Source: Gammaproteobacteria bacterium
GTDB lineage: Bacteria; Pseudomonadota; Gammaproteobacteria; Xanthomonadales; SZUA-36
Assembly: GCA_030426265.1 (NCBI GenBank)
Contig: JAUHYP010000002.1
Coordinates: 113,887 to 177,886, forward strand
DNA length: 64,000 bases
Direction: 5' to 3'
Positions 30,564-38,296 of this stretch are shown here, piece by piece (the first letter of the stretch is position 1; the number at the start of each line of letters is the position of its first letter). A program made the translations under genes and the position numbers. The notes beneath the pieces are model-generated. The model was not told the DNA's origin, did no database searches, and saw only the letters and a list, made by a program, of their open reading frames with translations.

Positions 30564-32371
30564 CCGATACGGACCGCAAGATCCTGCAGATCGTTCGCCG
30601 CTATTTCGGCGACTCGATGGACGAAGCCACCGTCACCAGCCTCGATCGCCTCAACCTTCCCGGCGGCGCCTGGCTGTTCAAGGAGGGCGAGCAGGGCGAT
30701 GCGCTGTATTTCCTGGTGCGCGGTCGCTTGCAGGTCTGGGCGGGCGCCCGGGCCCGGGACGAAGCGCCGCCGCGGCTCCTGGGCGAGGTCGCGCCCGGGG
30801 ATTGCGTGGGCGAGGCCGGCCTGCTGACAGGTGCCCCGCGCAGCGCCGGCGTGCGCGCGAACCGCGACAGCCTGCTGATCCGTCTGGGCAAGCAGCGCTT
30901 CGCGGAACTCGCCGAAGCGCATCCGGCCATGGTGCTCAAGCTGGCCAGCCATGTCGCGGACCTGATGCAGCGCAACCTGGCCGGTGCACCCAAGCCGCAA
31001 CGACGCTACACCACGCTGTGCCTGGTGCGGGTTCACGACACGCCGCGCATCCACGAAAGTGTGGAGAACGTCGTCGCCAGCCTGTGCGCGGGTCGTCGCG
31101 GCCTGGCGCTCGGCCGGCGCCGGCTCGAGGCCGCCGGGGCGCCGGTCACCCTGGGCGCCGACGGGGAACTGCCCGAGCGCCTGGTGGCCTGGCTGGCGGA
31201 CCGGGAAGACGAGCACCAGGTGCTGGTCTACCTCTGTGACGCCCACAACCATCCCTGGACGCGCTTCGCGCTGCGCCAGTCGGACATCACCCTGTGGATG
31301 GCGGATGCGGCGGAGTCCCCGCTGCCGTCACTGGAGGAGAAGGCACTGAAGCCGGCCGGCCACCAGGCCCTGGTGCTGCACCACCCGACGAAGCGCGAGA
31401 TTTCAGGCACCCACGAATGGCTGGAATCCAGGGACGTGGACTTTCACCTGCACCTGCGCGAGGGCGAGGCCGGGGACCGCGCCCGCCTGATGCGGGTGCT
31501 GAATGGCGAGGCCCTCGGCCTGGTGCTGGGCGCCGGGGCGGTCCGTGGCCTGGCGGAGCTCGGCGTGTTCAAGGCCATGGCCGAGCTGGGTATTCCGGTG
31601 GACTGGGTCGGCGGCTCGAGCATCGGCTCCATCGTGGGCGGCGCCATCGCCCGTCGCTGGGACCCGGAACACGCCATTTCCATGGCGCGTGAGTCCTTCG
31701 TCAAGGGCAAGCCGTTCAGCGACTACACCGTGCCGGTGGTGTCACTCATCCGAGGACAACGCATGGTGCGCCTGTTGCGACGCCACCTGGACGTCGACAT
31801 CGAGGACTTGCCGATCCCGTTCTTCTGCGTGTCCAGCCGCCTGGATCAGGGCGAGGTCCTGGTGCACCGCCAGGGCAACCTGGTGGAGGCGATCCGAGCC
31901 AGCGCGGCCCTGCCGGGGGTGTTGCCGCCGGCGGTGGTCGATTCGGAGCTCGTGGTGGATGGCGCGGTGCTGAACAACCTGCCGGTGGACATCATGCAGC
32001 AGCAGCCGGTGAACCGCATCATCGCCGTGGATGTCTCTTTCCGGACCACGCGCAAGGTCGAGTTCGAGGAAACCCCCAGCTCCTGGGCGGTATTGCGCAG
32101 CCGTTGGCTGCCTTTCGGAACGCGCTACAGCGTGCCGAGCATGGCGACCCTGATCCTGCGCTCCACCGAGATCGGAACGCTGAGCCAGTCGCGGCAGCGC
32201 GCCGCCGCGGCCGACCTGCTGGTAAACCCGCCGGTGCGTCAGTTCGGCATGACCGACGTGTCCGCGTTCGACGACATCGTCCAGGTCGGCTACGAGCACG
32301 GACTGGAGCAGCTCACCGAATGGCTGGAAGCGCAGGATGCGGCGGAGGGAGGCGCTACACTGGAGTCATGA
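30560..32371 (+). CDS. Patatin-like phospholipase with cyclic nucleotide-binding domain (NTE/RssA type)
   Basis: A 603-residue protein. Residues 20-130 form a Crp-type cNMP domain whose phosphate cassette GEAGLLTGAPRSAGVRA keeps both ligand-contacting residues (Glu and Arg). A middle domain resembles the neuropathy target esterase group. The patatin domain begins LGLVLGAGAVRGLAELG (oxyanion), has the nucleophile in GGSSIGS and the catalytic Asp in VDGAVLNNLP. It should hydrolyse phospho- or lysophospholipids at the inner membrane under cyclic-nucleotide control. Start overlaps the ATPase stop. Confidence 0.9.
   Translation: MTDTDRKILQIVRRYFGDSMDEATVTSLDRLNLPGGAWLFKEGEQGDALYFLVRGRLQVWAGARARDEAPPRLLGEVAPGDCVGEAGLLTGAPRSAGVRANRDSLLIRLGKQRFAELAEAHPAMVLKLASHVADLMQRNLAGAPKPQRRYTTLCLVRVHDTPRIHESVENVVASLCAGRRGLALGRRRLEAAGAPVTLGADGELPERLVAWLADREDEHQVLVYLCDAHNHPWTRFALRQSDITLWMADAAESPLPSLEEKALKPAGHQALVLHHPTKREISGTHEWLESRDVDFHLHLREGEAGDRARLMRVLNGEALGLVLGAGAVRGLAELGVFKAMAELGIPVDWVGGSSIGSIVGGAIARRWDPEHAISMARESFVKGKPFSDYTVPVVSLIRGQRMVRLLRRHLDVDIEDLPIPFFCVSSRLDQGEVLVHRQGNLVEAIRASAALPGVLPPAVVDSELVVDGAVLNNLPVDIMQQQPVNRIIAVDVSFRTTRKVEFEETPSSWAVLRSRWLPFGTRYSVPSMATLILRSTEIGTLSQSRQRAAAADLLVNPPVRQFGMTDVSAFDDIVQVGYEHGLEQLTEWLEAQDAAEGGATLES
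32356..32361 (+). promoter_or_regulatory. Possible internal -10 element before the SnoaL-like gene
   Basis: TACACT ends 6 nt before the ATG at 32368, inside the end of the patatin gene. If used, the transcript would be leaderless. The gene may also be read from the upstream operon promoter. Confidence 0.35.
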
Positions 32372-32862
32372 ACATCGAACCACGAAACCAACGAATCTTC
32401 CGCCTTGGCGGCGCCCTGTTCGCCATGGCCCTGTTCCTTTCCGGCAGCGCCTTTGCCCAGGACGGCGGCGCGGACGAGGCCCAGTTGCTGTCCCTGCTGG
32501 ACGATTTCCTGGCCGGGGCCTCGATCAGTGATCCTGCCGTCCACGAGCGGTTCTGGGCCGAGGACCTGGTCTACACCTCCTCACGGGGTGAACGGTTCGG
32601 CAAGGCCGAAATCATGGCCGGCCTGGAGAACAGGGAGGAGACCGCCAGCGAGGCGACGACCCGTTACTGGGCCGAAGAAGCGCAGGTGAAGCTGTTCGGC
32701 GACACGGCCGTGGTGGCCTTCCGGCTGATGGCCGAAACGCGCGATACGCCGGGCGCTGAACCCCGGGCGGCGCAGCTGTTCAACACCGGCACCTTCGTGC
32801 GGCGCGGGGGCGAATGGCGCGTCGTGGCCTGGCAGTCGACCGTCATTCCCGAATCGTCCTGA
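32368..32862 (+). CDS. Exported SnoaL/NTF2-like (DUF4440-type) protein
   Basis: A 164-residue protein with a signal peptide (LGGALFAMALFLSGSAFA|QD). The mature part has the cone-shaped NTF2-like pattern: an N-terminal helix (QLLSLLDDFLAGASISD), a strand pair around FWAEDLVYTSSRGERFGKAE and the closing strands TGTFVRRGGEWRVVAWQST. No catalytic residues can be named. Overlap with the patatin gene (ATGA) suggests it belongs to the exporter-phospholipase operon, perhaps as a periplasmic lipid- or ligand-binding partner. Confidence 0.78.
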   Translation: MNIEPRNQRIFRLGGALFAMALFLSGSAFAQDGGADEAQLLSLLDDFLAGASISDPAVHERFWAEDLVYTSSRGERFGKAEIMAGLENREETASEATTRYWAEEAQVKLFGDTAVVAFRLMAETRDTPGAEPRAAQLFNTGTFVRRGGEWRVVAWQSTVIPESS

Positions 32863-32875
32863 GCGATCGCGCCGC

Positions 32876-33895
32876 TCACGCGGTGTCGTCGCCGCGCCCG
32901 GCCCGGCGTTCCAGCCGGTTGCCCAGGCGCTGCATCTTGCGGAACAGCCACAGGAACAGGCCCACGCCGAGCAGGGTCGCCGCCAACGTCCACCAGGAAA
33001 GCGCCTCGCGCTCGTGCAGCAGGGTCCAGACGAACTGGACCACGCACAGCAGCGAGACGAACACCAATGTCGGCCGCCGGTCGATATAGCTGACGACCAG
33101 GGCGCCCAACGGCGCCCCCAGGGCCACCACCGGCGCGGCCGCCAGCCAGTTCTCGATGGTGCCCGGCTGAAAGCCGTCCAGCAGGAAGGCCTTCGTGGCC
33201 ACGCCCACCAGCGAAGTGAACGCCATCAGGATCACGGACGTCGGAATGGCGATCTTCAGGTCCGCGTGGCAGAGCAGGACCAGCACCATGTACAGCATCA
33301 TGTCGATGCCCACGCCGGTGATGCTGGCAACGGTGAGCGCGCCGAAAAAGCCCACCCCGAATCCCACGTTGCGGTCGAAGGACGGCTGCACGGGCGTGAC
33401 GCCATGGCGCCCGCAGATCTCGCTGATGTGGCGCAGGTGCAGCAGGCCGAAACTGCACCACAACGATGCGAACAGCAGCTTGATGAACAGGTCGCTGACC
33501 AGGGGCGCGATGAAGATCGCCCCCAGCGGCGTGCCGATCAGTGCGCCGAGCAGCGCCGCGCGCAGCATCGGCCACTCCAGCGGCAGGCGACGGCACAGGA
33601 TGAGGATGCTGGCGCTGGTCATGCCGATGGACTGGACCGCGAAACTGAAGTCCCGGCCGAGGGTGGCCGGCATGTCCAGCATCAGCACCAGCACCGGAAA
33701 GCCCACCGTGCCCCCACCCATGGGCGTGGAGCCCGCGACATAGGAGCCCGCCGCCATGGCCACCGTCATCGGCCAATGCGCCAGCACGGTGTCCCAGGAA
33801 TCCCCGGAGACCACGATGAAGGCCCAGGCGCCGTAGAACGCCGCCAGCCAGATGAAAAAGGGGAGCAGCTTTCGCAGCCGCACGAGAACCGTCAT
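32876..33895 (-). CDS. TauE/SafE family sulfite/organosulfonate exporter
   Basis: A 339-residue integral membrane protein with about eight helices and the family's duplicated motif GGGTVGFPVLVLML (first repeat) and SITGVGIDMMLYMVLVLL (second). Members move sulfite, sulfonates or similar anions; the substrate is not deducible. It is about 80 residues longer than the smallest family members because of extra loops in the middle. It is convergent with the SnoaL-like gene. Confidence 0.87.
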   Translation of the reverse strand: MTVLVRLRKLLPFFIWLAAFYGAWAFIVVSGDSWDTVLAHWPMTVAMAAGSYVAGSTPMGGGTVGFPVLVLMLDMPATLGRDFSFAVQSIGMTSASILILCRRLPLEWPMLRAALLGALIGTPLGAIFIAPLVSDLFIKLLFASLWCSFGLLHLRHISEICGRHGVTPVQPSFDRNVGFGVGFFGALTVASITGVGIDMMLYMVLVLLCHADLKIAIPTSVILMAFTSLVGVATKAFLLDGFQPGTIENWLAAAPVVALGAPLGALVVSYIDRRPTLVFVSLLCVVQFVWTLLHEREALSWWTLAATLLGVGLFLWLFRKMQRLGNRLERRAGRGDDTA

Positions 33896-33903
33896 GGACG
33901 GTC

Positions 33904-33909
33904 ATTTTA
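33904..33909 (-). promoter_or_regulatory. -10 element of the TauE/SafE gene, near-leaderless
   Basis: TAAAAT on the minus strand ends 8 nt before the ATG, giving an expected leader of about 2 nt; no Shine-Dalgarno sequence is visible. Confidence 0.4.
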
Positions 33910-33995
33910 CGGGTTGCCGGGTTCCCGCGGAACCGCGGGATCGTTGGTGTGAAGCGCCGGTGTGATTCCGCTCCGGGCGCCGCCGGGTGCGTGGT

Positions 33996-34196
33996 TCAGC
34001 CGGCCTTGCTGGTGCAGCGCTTGCCGGGGGCCGCGGCCTGGGGCGATTCCAGGGGCGCGTTCGCGCGGGTGAGCGTGTCGGGCGACGGCATCGGTTCGGG
34101 GGTCCCCAGTCCGACGGCCGTGGAAACGCCGATCAGGAACAGGCCGGCCGCCAGCAGGCCGTGTCGGGTGTTGGGGCTCAGTGTGTGAAAGCGCAT
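33996..34196 (-). CDS. Small exported protein, 66 residues, unknown
   Basis: Not recognised. An N-terminal helix (GLLAAGLFLIGVSTAVGL) is followed by a Pro/Ala-rich tail with one cysteine (GKRCTSKAG). It could be a signal peptide or a single membrane anchor with the tail in the periplasm. A very strong ribosome site (AAAGGAGGAG, 9 nt before the ATG) marks it as a real gene. It lies between the TauE/SafE gene and the divergent cobalamin-binding-like gene. Confidence 0.6.
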   Translation of the reverse strand: MRFHTLSPNTRHGLLAAGLFLIGVSTAVGLGTPEPMPSPDTLTRANAPLESPQAAAPGKRCTSKAG

Positions 34197-34275
34197 GGTC
34201 GTGATCTCCTCCTTTGGACATGAGACGCAGGTCGGCCGGAAAAGGTTACGGCGGACGTGATGAGGGGCGCGGCGT

Positions 34276-34281
34276 TACACT
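34276..34281 (+). promoter_or_regulatory. -10 element placing the cobalamin-binding-like gene start at +1
   Basis: TACACT ends 6 nt before the ATG at 34288, predicting a leaderless mRNA. The only purine-rich run is further upstream of the hexamer. Confidence 0.4.
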
Positions 34282-34287
34282 GCCCCC

Positions 34288-35106
34288 ATGCCCGAAAGCG
34301 CCGCCGGATTCTTCCCCCAACGCATCGTCTGCCTCACCGAGGAGACCACCGAGTGGCTGTATCTGCTCGGCGAGGAGGCGCGCATCGTCGGCATTTCGGG
34401 CTTCACCGTGCGCCCACCCCGCGCGCGAAAGGAAAAGCCGAAGGTTTCGGCCTTCACCTCCGCGAAGATCGACCGCATCGTGGACCTGGCGCCGGATCTC
34501 GTGCTCGGCTTCTCGGACCTCCAGGCGGACATCGCCGCCGAGCTGATCCGGCGAGGCATCGAGGTGCACGTGTTCAACCAGCGATCCGTGGACGGGATTC
34601 TCGCCATGCTGGTTCAGCTGGGCGCACTGGTGGGCGCGGGCGAGCGGGCCCTGGAATGGGTCCGTGACTGGACGGCAAGAGCCGAGGCGCGCCGCGCCGC
34701 GCTGCCGCCGGAGGCGGAACGCCCGCGGGTCTGGTTCGAGGAATGGGACGAGCCGCTGATCAGCGGCATTCGCTGGGTGTCGGAGCTGGTCGGACTCGCC
34801 GGGGGGCGGGACTGTTTTCCGGAGAAGGCCGTCGAACCCCTGGGCAAGAACCGCATCGTGGCCGACCCGATGGAAGTGGTGCGCCGCCAGCCGGACATCA
34901 TCATCGGGTCGTGGTGCGGCAAAAAGTTCCGCCCGGAGCATGTCGCGTCACGATCCGGCTGGGAGGATGTCCCGGCCGTGCGCGACGGCGAACTCCACGA
35001 GGTGAAATCGCCATTGATCCTCCAACCAGGTCCGGCCGCGCTCACCGAGGGCCTGGAAGCCCTGGAAGCCATCATCAGCGGCTGGTCGGGACGCCGGAAC
35101 GGCTGA
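34288..35106 (+). CDS. BtuF-like cobalamin-binding protein without signal peptide
   Basis: A 272-residue protein of the BtuF/periplasmic binding protein (PBP_like) fold: RIVCLTEETTEWLYLLGE at the start, KVSAFTSAKIDRIVDLAPDLV in the middle of lobe 1, and a long linking helix. Family members bind vitamin B12 or iron-siderophores for ABC import. There is no signal peptide and no btuC/btuD nearby. It may act in the cytoplasm, as the soluble cobalamin-binding paralogues of many proteobacteria seem to do. Confidence 0.78.
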   Translation: MPESAAGFFPQRIVCLTEETTEWLYLLGEEARIVGISGFTVRPPRARKEKPKVSAFTSAKIDRIVDLAPDLVLGFSDLQADIAAELIRRGIEVHVFNQRSVDGILAMLVQLGALVGAGERALEWVRDWTARAEARRAALPPEAERPRVWFEEWDEPLISGIRWVSELVGLAGGRDCFPEKAVEPLGKNRIVADPMEVVRRQPDIIIGSWCGKKFRPEHVASRSGWEDVPAVRDGELHEVKSPLILQPGPAALTEGLEALEAIISGWSGRRNG

Positions 35107-35498
35107 CCCGAAAAATCAATCGACCGTCCACCAACTTTATTCGCCCCGGTGGGTATTCCTGACCATGAACGAAACACAACGACGATTTCGCCACCCGCGC
35201 CTGGACCGAACGGGCCAGCCGCGACAAGTCCATCCGCTCAGCGGATAGGGGGGGACGACCCGGCAGGGGAGGCCGGGCGCCAGGGGGACCGGGCCCGCGA
35301 AAGCGGGCCCGATATTTTTCAGGCCTGCCCCAGGTCGTTGGCATCGCGTCGAATCAGTCCCGCCGCGCCGCAGGCCCCTGTCCAATCGCCTATTGACGGC
35401 TCCGCCCCCGGATGGCTCAATGGCCACGGCACTTTTTGCCCCACGCTCCGTCAAAGCCCCTTGAACCGCACTTCGAGCCTCTCGCCGATCCAACGCCT
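35107..35498 (+). other. 392-bp non-coding gap, possible small RNA ending at a terminator
   Basis: No convincing gene. The left half is less GC-rich and the right part carries G-rich runs. A strong terminator at 35291-35319 lies nearly 190 bp after the preceding stop codon, a long 3' region for a simple mRNA, so a small RNA of about 100-180 nt is possible. No cobalamin riboswitch boxes were recognised. Confidence 0.35.
35291..35319 (+). terminator. Intrinsic terminator with GAAA tetraloop
   Basis: GGGCCCGC and GCGGGCCC form an 8-bp stem closed by GAAA, followed by GATATTTTT. A good rightward terminator. Confidence 0.85.
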
Positions 35499-37496
35499 GT
35501 GACTGCTACGCAACGACTGACCTGCGCGATACCGCGACTGGCTGCCCTCGCGGCCGTTCTCGCCTGCCTGCCCTGGCTGGCGGGCTGCGCCGGTACGGCC
35601 AAGGGGGTGGAGCGGTCCGTGTACCGGGCGGCCCCGGTGCCGGCCCAGGCGCCGGTGATCGCGCCCGATGCCGACATCACGCCCGACTCCGCGGCCCTGG
35701 TGGTCATCCGCTATCCGGCCATGATCCATGCCGACGCCGAGTCCTTCTACGTCAGCTCCTTCGCCGTGAAGGCCATCGGCGGCACCGTGCCCTACACCCA
35801 GTTCGGCAAGCCGCAGACAGCGCGGATCGCCCAGTCGGTGATTTCCAAGTCCAGCTACTACGCCATGACCCTCTACGAGTCGCTGAAACTGCGGCTGCCC
35901 GAGGGCCGGGTGCTGCTCTCGCCCCACATCATCCTGTGGAATGAGCAGCGCGGACTGCACAGTCGCCCGATCCTGGCCTCCGAAGAGGTTCCGAGCGTCC
36001 TGACGCTCGATTTCGGCATCTATTCCTTTCCGGACGTGAACGAGATGATGGACGAGCCGCCGGTGACCTTCGGCGATCTCGTCACCCCGCTGGCGGTCGT
36101 GCGCAGCAATCGCTGGGCGCGTCCGTCGCTCAATGGTTTGCTGCTGTCCAGCCAGCCCCTGGTATCGGCCGCCTGGCGGCAGGCGGGTGGCGAGGTGGAG
36201 CGGCAGCTGGCGGCCCGCCTGGACGGGGTTCCGGAAGAGGGCGAGGCATCCCTGGACTTCATCGCCTTCCTGAACGAGCGGGACCGGCCCGACCTTCCCG
36301 TGCCCGTGCGCGCCCCGGGCGTTCGCGAGGCCGCCCTGGTGGCCGTGGAGCAGTACCCGCTGGAGAAGATCCAGATGGATGCCGGCCTGGTCGCTGCGAT
36401 CGAGGGCGGGAAGTCGAAAGACCCTTTCGCCGCCAACTTCGCCGACGGCGCCGCATCACGCGTGCTGGAAATCCTTGGCGAGGTGGACGTCGAGCGCGCG
36501 ACTTTCTTCGCGCGCCAGAGCGCACTGGCGCGCTTCGACCCGGCGCTCGCTCGGGTGTTCTTCCTGCAGTCGGAGGACGAAAGCGTGCGGTCGCGACTGC
36601 AACTGGCCGAGGCCCTGGTGGCGGCGGAGCGCGAATTCCTGGCGGCGCAGTCCGACAGCATCTTCGCGGGCACCTACACGGGCGATTTCGGCGTGAAGAT
36701 GCGCAAGATCATCGCCGCGGAATACCGCATGCTCGAAGAACGCCGCCGCCTGGCCCGGCGCCAGAACGTCACCACCGCGGTGGCCGCCCTGGCGCTGGCA
36801 GGCTCGGTGTACGGCGCCACTGTCACCACCACGGCCAGCGCCGCGGCGGTGGCGACCTTTTCCGGCGTCTCCCTGATGGGCTCGGTCTGGGCGCTGAACC
36901 GGGCCCTGGACGCGCGTTCGGAGTCCGAAGAGGTGAACGAGTACTTCATCGCGCGCATGGCGCCCACCTTCGAGCGCCAGATGTCGGTCCAGACCGAGTG
37001 GCTGGAATCGAAGGAAGTGATCACGGCGCGCGGTTTCGCGGAATTCCGCAACAAGACCCTCACCCTGTACCAGTCACGCGTCCGCTCGATGGCGGTGGAA
37101 GGCGCCGAGCGCTGCGTGTTCCGCCATCCCGGAGTTCCGGGCCGTGGGCGCTGGTATGGCGAATGCCGCGCCGGCGAGGCCACCGGTCGCGGCTACGGCG
37201 TGGTCGGGGACCCGGCCGGCGCCTCCGTCGAGTATGTCGGGGACGCCCGGAACGGGATGGCCGCGGGCGGTGGCGCCATGATCGTCCGGGGCGCCGGAGC
37301 CACGGGGGCGACCTACTACGCGGGCGGATTCGCCGACGGGCTGCCGGACGGCCAGGTCCGCGTGGAATCGCCCGGACAGCCGCCGCGCTGGCGGCGATTC
37401 TCAGCCGGCGCCGACCAGGGCCGGACCGAACCCGGGTCCGAAGGTGATTTCGGTTTTCACGGGGTGCCGGTCGTGGCCCGGGTGCTGGAACCATGA
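35499..37496 (+). CDS. Large lipoprotein with C-terminal MORN-like repeats, unknown
   Basis: Not recognised as a whole. From GTG at 35499 the protein (665 residues) starts with a lipoprotein signal peptide ending WLAGC. A long, mostly helical middle contains a hydrophobic stretch (TTAVAALALAGSVYGATV, about 455-500). The last 130 residues hold Gly/Tyr repeats of the MORN kind (VEYVGDARNGMAAGGGAMIV; TYYAGGFADGLPDGQ). The ATG at 35412 gives a less natural N-terminus. Its stop overlaps the next gene by 4 bp. It converges on the vWA/FHA/SUMF1 operon and may serve as its outer-membrane part. Confidence 0.65.
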   Translation: MTATQRLTCAIPRLAALAAVLACLPWLAGCAGTAKGVERSVYRAAPVPAQAPVIAPDADITPDSAALVVIRYPAMIHADAESFYVSSFAVKAIGGTVPYTQFGKPQTARIAQSVISKSSYYAMTLYESLKLRLPEGRVLLSPHIILWNEQRGLHSRPILASEEVPSVLTLDFGIYSFPDVNEMMDEPPVTFGDLVTPLAVVRSNRWARPSLNGLLLSSQPLVSAAWRQAGGEVERQLAARLDGVPEEGEASLDFIAFLNERDRPDLPVPVRAPGVREAALVAVEQYPLEKIQMDAGLVAAIEGGKSKDPFAANFADGAASRVLEILGEVDVERATFFARQSALARFDPALARVFFLQSEDESVRSRLQLAEALVAAEREFLAAQSDSIFAGTYTGDFGVKMRKIIAAEYRMLEERRRLARRQNVTTAVAALALAGSVYGATVTTTASAAAVATFSGVSLMGSVWALNRALDARSESEEVNEYFIARMAPTFERQMSVQTEWLESKEVITARGFAEFRNKTLTLYQSRVRSMAVEGAERCVFRHPGVPGRGRWYGECRAGEATGRGYGVVGDPAGASVEYVGDARNGMAAGGGAMIVRGAGATGATYYAGGFADGLPDGQVRVESPGQPPRWRRFSAGADQGRTEPGSEGDFGFHGVPVVARVLEP

Positions 37497-38290
37497 GGCG
37501 CCCGATGCGAGCGCCTGGGCTGCGCCGATGCCGGGCCTTGTTCCTGGTGCTGCTGGCGTCGCTGGCCGGCCTCGGCCCCGTGCTGGCCGACGATCCCAAT
37601 CTCCGGTCCCTGGAGGCCTTGACGCCGGCCGAACAGCATCGCCAGCTCAGCCTCATGCTGCTGGTCAGCGCGGGGGCCGACGATGCCTTGATGCAGACCC
37701 TGGCGCCGCTGCTGGCGGAATCCGACGCCGCGCAGGCCTTCGACCCGGAAGACTACACGACGCCCCTGGCGCGCATCGTCGACCAGCGCAGCCTGTTGGC
37801 CGGCGCCGCGCAACTGTTCCGCTTCGTGCGGGCCGAGGAAACGGCGCTCAGGGCGCGCCTGGACGCGCTGGAAGCCGAAGGCGTTCCCGCGGACGGGGAG
37901 GCGGGCCTGGCCTCGATTACCGAAGATACCATCCTGATTCGCAAGGCCATCGCCGATGCGATGGCCTCGGCGGGCCTGGAAGATGCAGGTGAGGCGGCCT
38001 CCCTGCGCTACCAGGAACAGACCGTGGTGTTGCGCAACGCCCTGGAATTCGCGCAGTTCAAAGCGGAGCTCGACGCCTTGACCGACCAGGCCATCGCCTC
38101 CGTCGGGGGCAAGCTGGATGCCTACCAGCGAATGTTCGACAGCGAGACCAGCAGCGGAACCTTCGACCGGCGAATTCGTTCTGCGGAACTGATCTACCTG
38201 CCCGAGGGGCAGTTCGATCCGCGCGCGGGGGAACTGACCGAGGAAATGCTGCGCAACATGGTGCTGATGGAGAGCCAACCGCACCGCTGA
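37493..38290 (+). CDS. Exported helical protein, unknown
   Basis: Not recognised. A 265-residue protein with a signal peptide (ALFLVLLASLAGLGPVLA|DD). The rest looks almost all helical and acidic (FVRAEETALRARLDALEAEG; FAQFKAELDALTDQAIA), without cysteines. It is translationally coupled to the upstream MORN lipoprotein (ATGA), so the pair probably works together in the periplasm. It ends 6 bp from the end of the convergent operon. Confidence 0.6.
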   Translation: MRRPMRAPGLRRCRALFLVLLASLAGLGPVLADDPNLRSLEALTPAEQHRQLSLMLLVSAGADDALMQTLAPLLAESDAAQAFDPEDYTTPLARIVDQRSLLAGAAQLFRFVRAEETALRARLDALEAEGVPADGEAGLASITEDTILIRKAIADAMASAGLEDAGEAASLRYQEQTVVLRNALEFAQFKAELDALTDQAIASVGGKLDAYQRMFDSETSSGTFDRRIRSAELIYLPEGQFDPRAGELTEEMLRNMVLMESQPHR

Positions 38291-38296
38291 AGGCGC

